Assembly: GCA_002077045.2 (NCBI GenBank)
Contig: KZ111151.1
Coordinates: forward strand, 1,207,438-1,269,084
DNA length: 61,647 bases
From: Rachicladosporium sp. CCFEE 5018
Taxonomy: Eukaryota > Ascomycota > Dothideomycetes > Cladosporiales > Cladosporiaceae
Reading direction: 5' to 3'
Within the stretch, counting starts at the first letter, position 1, and the number at the start of each line of letters is the position of its first letter. The notes beneath the pieces are model-generated. The model ran no database searches. It was not told the origin of the DNA and saw nothing but the letters and a program-made list of their open reading frames with translations. Made by a program: the position numbers and the translations under genes. Below are positions 60,658 to 61,647 of this stretch, one piece after another.

Positions 60658-61236
60658 ATGGTCTCTATGCGCGTCCGAGGCGTTGCGCGGGATGTCCTGT
60701 CACGGGCACATCGATCCTCAGCATCGATCGGAAATCTGTCCATGTGGCCCAGAGGCATCTTAGCACAGTACAACCACGCTCGGAATCTCCATCATACTAT
60801 TCAGAAATTTGGAAGCGTGACCATCAAACCCGACAGCGCAGGTCTCATATCTCACGACTTCATTATCGATGAAGAGGAGCTCGAAGGCTATAATGCTGAA
60901 CACTGGTATGATGTTCGTCTTGGTCAAGTCTTTAACCAGCGCTACCAAGTCATTGGCAAGCTAGGTCACGGCTCGAGATCAACTGTCTGGTTATGTCGAG
61001 ATCTTCGGGCTGAGCGTAAGTACGTGACGCTGAAGGTCTGCATCGACAAAGCATGGTGCAAGCGCGAAGTTGCTATTCACGACCATCTGAACAAACAACA
61101 GCCACCGCTGATATGCGTACCGCCGTCCTCCTCTTCGCCGCTACGGCAGTTCTGGCCGTCACTGTGCAGGCCGGCAACCCGTCCCTCTCCACTCCCGGCA
61201 GCAACGCCGTCACCAAGTGCCTCAAGGGCAAGTTGA
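60658..61236 (+). pseudogene. Protein-kinase N-terminus fused to repeat sequence
   Basis: From the Met at 60658 the frame gives an SRPK-like kinase start: YDVRLGQVFNQRYQVIGKLG, the Gly-loop GHGSRSTVWL, the VTLKVC Lys and the alphaC Glu in REVAIHDHL. At about 61092 the sequence switches to the inverted repeat, and the frame ends 48 codons later in Pro/Ser-rich nonsense that is a shifted reading of the small secreted protein gene. HRD, DFG and the whole C-lobe are missing, so no active kinase can be made. Either a rearrangement broke the gene or the assembly is chimeric at this point. Confidence 0.8.
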
Positions 61237-61358
61237 AGAACGGAAAGTGTGTTTCCAAGCTCCGTGTTCGTCAGGTTGGATCTGATGAGTGGCTCGAGAT
61301 CCCAGAGCTGCAGATACGCAGTGGGACACAGAGGAGTAGATCGCCAAGTGCGATGTAA
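61113..61358 (+). pseudogene. Second copy of the small secreted protein, altered C-terminus
   Basis: The same signal peptide and mature core as the gene at 38417-38644, with one Ala to Thr change in the signal region. A one-base deletion after the Glu-Ile-Pro-Glu codons shifts the frame, so the acidic end is replaced by a 16-residue basic/Ser-rich tail. It lacks the original promoter and sits inside another frame, so expression is doubtful. Confidence 0.75.
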
Positions 61359-61493
61359 GATGAATGGGATCATGGGCCGCAGACTAGCAACGAAACGACG
61401 TCGAGGTATTCTAGCATGTGCCTTACCATCACTGTCATTCTGTGTCAAAGTCGTGTGGTCGTGAACTTTGCGAGTAAATCATGGTCAAAGTGA

Positions 61494-61647
61494 CTACTTG
61501 CCAAATGCCTTCTGCAACTGCCCAACGATCTCAGCCCCACCAAACTGCCCTGCACCACTGACAGTAGTCCCCTTCCTACCATTTGGTCCAGGATCGTTGT
61601 GGATCTCGACCTTTCGCCTTCCAGCTGCAGTGACTTCAAGCACAGTG
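61494..61647 (-). CDS. SDR C-terminus, second copy, cut by window end
   Basis: The last 51 codons of a second copy of the SDR at 37306-38261, open to the stop. Of three base differences in this stretch two are synonymous and one gives Glu to Gln. This mild pattern suggests a functional paralogue or allele beyond the window rather than a decayed copy. Confidence 0.7.
   Translation of the reverse strand, partial: TVLEVTAAGRRKVEIHNDPGPNGRKGTTVSGAGQFGGAEIVGQLQKAFGK

Larger units (their letters stand above)
61092..61647 (-). repeat. Inverted repeat, right arm (runs to window end)
   Basis: The reverse complement of 38108-38665 with about 98% identity. The inner boundary is sharp: CAAACAACAG is shared, and upstream of it kinase sequence replaces the secreted-protein promoter. 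The outer boundary is not reached. Confidence 0.9.

Overview
The window is nuclear DNA of a filamentous ascomycete (Pezizomycotina). The evidence is the many short introns (about 48-67 nt, GT-AG, often with a TACTGAC-like branch site), genes spaced a few hundred bases apart on both strands, and typical families: GH11, GH62 and GH5 wall-degrading enzymes, a UstYa-type DUF3328 protein, a PTH11/rhodopsin-type membrane protein, a GT2 hyphal-growth glycosyltransferase, a GDS1 winged-helix protein and an Ish1 protein. A dothideomycete is my best guess, by inference only. No transposon, CRISPR array, rRNA or convincing tRNA was seen.

Layout. 0.7-6.6 kb holds a TFIIIC subunit (Tfc6-like), a mitochondrial GatA amidotransferase subunit and a PHD-finger protein. 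From 5,565 to 16,090 a 5,213-bp block (5' part of the PHD gene, GNAT acetyltransferase, RING-CH membrane protein, 3' part of an MFS transporter gene) is present twice in direct orientation, split by exactly 100 Ns. The copies differ at only two positions that I saw, one intronic and one synonymous, so this is more likely two overlapping contigs or alleles than a real tandem array. From 15 to 23 kb lies a group with a metabolic look: MFS transporter, alpha/beta-hydrolase, short-chain dehydrogenase, NAPE-PLD-like metallo-beta-lactamase and UstYa-like oxidase, with no visible core synthase. 24-27 kb carries a GH11 xylanase and a GH5 glycosidase with an in-frame stop. 28-38 kb carries a seven-helix membrane protein, two related F-box-like/2EXR-like genes (one with a gap, one with an in-frame stop), an Ish1 protein, a second SDR and a small secreted protein. 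39-48 kb carries an MBOAT/wax-synthase-like acyltransferase, a Tre2-like M28 peptidase, a GH62 arabinofuranosidase cut off by a gap, and a repetitive secreted precursor-like protein. 50-61 kb carries a GDS1 protein, the GT2, an Oms1-like methyltransferase, an FAD amine oxidase, a conserved protein of unknown function and a protein-kinase N-terminus.

The last 556 bp is an inverted, about 98% identical copy of 38,108-38,665. It breaks the kinase gene and makes a fused reading frame. It brings a second copy of the small secreted protein and of the SDR 3' end, so the 22-kb segment between the arms is flanked by inverted repeats.

The most interesting single gene is the 497-residue secreted protein at 46.35-47.96 kb. 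It has a signal peptide, about eleven Ala-Arg-(Asp/Glu/Ser)-Ala sites followed by Ala/Glu-rich spacers, and three near-identical copies of a Trp/His-rich segment, which together look like a proteolytically processed multi-peptide precursor. Three genes (alpha/beta-hydrolase, GH5, 2EXR-like) carry a stop codon with recognisable coding sequence continuing in the same frame beyond it. Three runs of exactly 100 Ns mark scaffold joins of unknown real size.
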